Of a stretch of DNA of 64,000 nucleotides, positions 62,498-64,000 are shown in pieces (the stretch's first letter is position 1; the number at the start of each line of letters is the position of its first letter). A program made the position numbers and the translations under genes. Location of the stretch: the NCBI RefSeq assembly GCF_049844995.1, contig NZ_JBNCMC010000003.1, positions 124,001 through 188,000 of the forward strand. The letters run 5' to 3'. This stretch comes from Luteimicrobium sp049844995. GTDB lineage: Bacteria; Actinomycetota; Actinomycetes; Actinomycetales; Cellulomonadaceae. Under the pieces are notes generated by a model. It ran no database searches. It was given only the letters and a program-made list of their open reading frames with translations, and was not told where the DNA came from.

Positions 62498-62502
62498 CGC
62501 GA

Positions 62503-63336
62503 TCACGCAGCAAGCTCAGCGGGCACGTCCACCCGGGTCGAGCGACGGACGGGCACCACGCGACCACGCCGGTGAGCCAGCCACATGAGCACGCCGGTGG
62601 CCACCACACCGAGCACCACGGTGAACACACTGGCCTCCGGTCCGAAGGCGCCGCCCGTGACGAGCGTGGGACCCGAGATCGTCGTGTCCAGCAGGCCCTG
62701 CCGGGTCTTGGTGCCCGACACCTCGGTGCTGAAGATCGCGCTGACGGCGATGTTCCAGCCAAAGTGCAGGCCGATCGGCAACCAGAGCTTGCGGGTGGCG
62801 ACGTACGCGGCAGTCAGCATCCCGCCCGCAGAGATGGCGATCGCGACGGCGCCCACCAGGGTGGCGTTCGCGTTCAGCAGGTGGATCAGACCGAACAGCG
62901 CCCCGGTCAGCACGAGCGCGATCCAGGTCCCGGTCCAGCGCTCGACGTTGCGGAACAGGACACCGCGGAACAGGAGCTCCTCGGTCACCGCGGCACCGGC
63001 CATGATGCCGAGCAGGGCGACGGCGTTCTCCGGCGTGCCGAGGCCGTTGATCGTGTAGTCGCCGAGGAGCGCGATGGTCGCGATGACCGCCCCGAAGAGC
63101 GCGACACCGAGCAGCGTGCCCCATCCGACGCCGGCGCCCGCTCCCTTCGCCGAGACCTCGTCGGGATTCCGGTGCTCGGTGCGCCGTACGACCCAGCGAT
63201 AGACCGCTACCGCGACGACCGCCGTCGACAGGCCGGCGACGAGCGCCAGCCAGGGGCTGTCCTTCACCGCCGCCATGCCGAGGTTGCCGACGATCCAGAC
63301 CGCCGCAACTGCCAAGAACTGCCATAACAGACGCAT
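62503..63336 (-). CDS. CPBP family intramembrane glutamic protease
   Basis: 277 residues with about eight membrane helices. The Abi/CAAX motifs are present: EELLFRG (EExxxR), FGLIHLLN (FxxxH) and HFGWN (HxxxN/B). Intramembrane protease of the CPBP family; substrate unknown. The ATG at 63336 has AAGGAG upstream on its strand. Its stop lies 6 nt from the 3' end of the convergent tRNA gene. Confidence 0.93.
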   Translation of the reverse strand: MRLLWQFLAVAAVWIVGNLGMAAVKDSPWLALVAGLSTAVVAVAVYRWVVRRTEHRNPDEVSAKGAGAGVGWGTLLGVALFGAVIATIALLGDYTINGLGTPENAVALLGIMAGAAVTEELLFRGVLFRNVERWTGTWIALVLTGALFGLIHLLNANATLVGAVAIAISAGGMLTAAYVATRKLWLPIGLHFGWNIAVSAIFSTEVSGTKTRQGLLDTTISGPTLVTGGAFGPEASVFTVVLGVVATGVLMWLAHRRGRVVPVRRSTRVDVPAELAA

Positions 63337-63478
63337 GATGACTCCTTTGCGAGAATTCGCGGCGGGAGCGCCGCGGGGTGTTGTGGGCGAAGTCCTCGGG
63401 TCCGCGGCAGAATGCGGTCAGGATTGTCGCTGAGGAAGGCTCCGTGGCGGGAATGGCACGACCGAGCTTCGGTGCTGC

Positions 63479-64000
63479 TCAGCCGGTGAATTCGTCGACG
63501 CCGACGGCGAACTCCCAGTGGCCCACCCCGTTACCGGCGAGGCCCATCGTGACGAGGCCCATTCCTTCCAGCCAGTGCGCCATCCTCAGGTCGCCGACGT
63601 CGAGCGGGCGCAGGCCGAGGCTCTCGACGAACGCCTCGACGCTCGCTTTCGCGGACGCGTCGTCCCCGGCGAGGAAGACGGCCGGCCGGCCGCTCTCCAG
63701 GACGCTGCGGAAGATGGTGTTGAACGCTTTCACCACGCTGGCGTCGGCAGGAGCCACCTTGGCGGCTTCCAGTGCCACCGACGTCACGCCGTCGTAGGCC
63801 AGCCCGTCGAAGGTGGCGTTGAAGGGGTTGCTGATGTCGACGATGATCTTGCCCGCGAGGGCGTCTCCGTACTCGGCGACCACAGGGACGACGCCGGCGT
63901 AGAGCAGGGCCGTGATGACGATGTCCCCGGAGGGGACGGCGCCCCAGGTGCCTGCGGTCGCGCCGCCGCCCAGCGTCTTGGCCAGGGCGTCGGCCTTGGC
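63479..64000 (-). CDS. NADPH-dependent F420 reductase-like protein (partial, 5' end outside the window)
   Basis: At least 174 residues read to the window edge in frame. IIVDISNPFNATFDG, VKAFNTIFRSVLESG, PAVFLAGDD and LGLRPLDVGDLRMAHWLEGMG match the F420-dependent NADP reductase / related Rossmann family. The N-terminal nucleotide loop is outside the window. It would pass hydride between NADPH and coenzyme F420 or a related acceptor. F420 use fits an actinobacterium. Confidence 0.8.
   Translation of the reverse strand, partial: AKADALAKTLGGGATAGTWGAVPSGDIVITALLYAGVVPVVAEYGDALAGKIIVDISNPFNATFDGLAYDGVTSVALEAAKVAPADASVVKAFNTIFRSVLESGRPAVFLAGDDASAKASVEAFVESLGLRPLDVGDLRMAHWLEGMGLVTMGLAGNGVGHWEFAVGVDEFTG

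Overview
The window is chromosomal DNA from a high-GC Gram-positive actinobacterium, most like the Micrococcales (Cellulomonas / Cellulosimicrobium / Isoptericola group). The evidence is the very GC-rich codon use, frequent GTG starts, many apparently leaderless genes, actinobacterial gene neighbourhoods (glmU-prs-rplY-pth; eno-ftsB-DUF501-ppx), and an F420-dependent reductase-like gene. The species assignment is inference. One assembly gap of 98 N lies at 42102-42199.

Layout. 0.1-8.2 kb is a housekeeping block: TetR regulator (minus strand), tRNA-Gln, glmU, prs, a SIMPL-domain protein, a lipoprotein, a membrane protein, rplY and pth. 8.25-43.2 kb is a large cell-surface polysaccharide locus lying between pth and mfd. 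It holds about 14 glycosyltransferase genes (GT4 and GT2, one a GT4-GT2 fusion), a Wzz-like co-polymerase fused to a degenerate tyrosine-kinase domain, a Wzy/O-antigen-ligase-like membrane protein and a Wzm/Wzt ABC exporter. It also holds nucleotide-sugar enzymes (epimerase/dehydratase, C-methyltransferase plus a degenerate paralog, RmlC-like epimerase, cytidylyltransferase-like enzyme), two PIG-L deacetylases (one secreted), oxidoreductases (SDR, GMC, FAD) and an ATP-grasp enzyme. 43.4-53.9 kb holds mfd, a PAP2 phosphatase, a small hypothetical, a large secreted GH3 glycosidase with a PA14 insert, and a GT-C-like membrane protein. 54-64 kb holds eno, ftsB/divIC, DUF501, ppx/gppA, a fatty acid desaturase, a padR plus membrane-protein pair, an NDH-2 dehydrogenase, a short tRNA with a UAA anticodon, a CPBP protease and a partial F420 reductase-like gene.

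How the genes work together. The cluster is split into many short, often divergent units whose genes overlap by 4 nt (ATGA/GTGA). I read a shared promoter architecture by eye: a decamer resembling GGGTGAAYTT lies in either orientation at a nearly fixed distance upstream of a -10 hexamer (44-45 bp from motif start in forward orientation; 33-36 bp from the CCC end in reverse). It recurs at about a dozen start regions through the polysaccharide locus and once outside it, before the PAP2 phosphatase gene. This suggests one unidentified activator for the whole pathway. One of these promoters appears to drive a leaderless 17-residue upstream ORF coupled to the Wzt-like gene. The operon at 26.1-31.0 kb (cytidylyltransferase, PIG-L deacetylase, GT2, flavoprotein, ATP-grasp) looks like a module that deacetylates a sugar and may then decorate the free amine; that function is inference.
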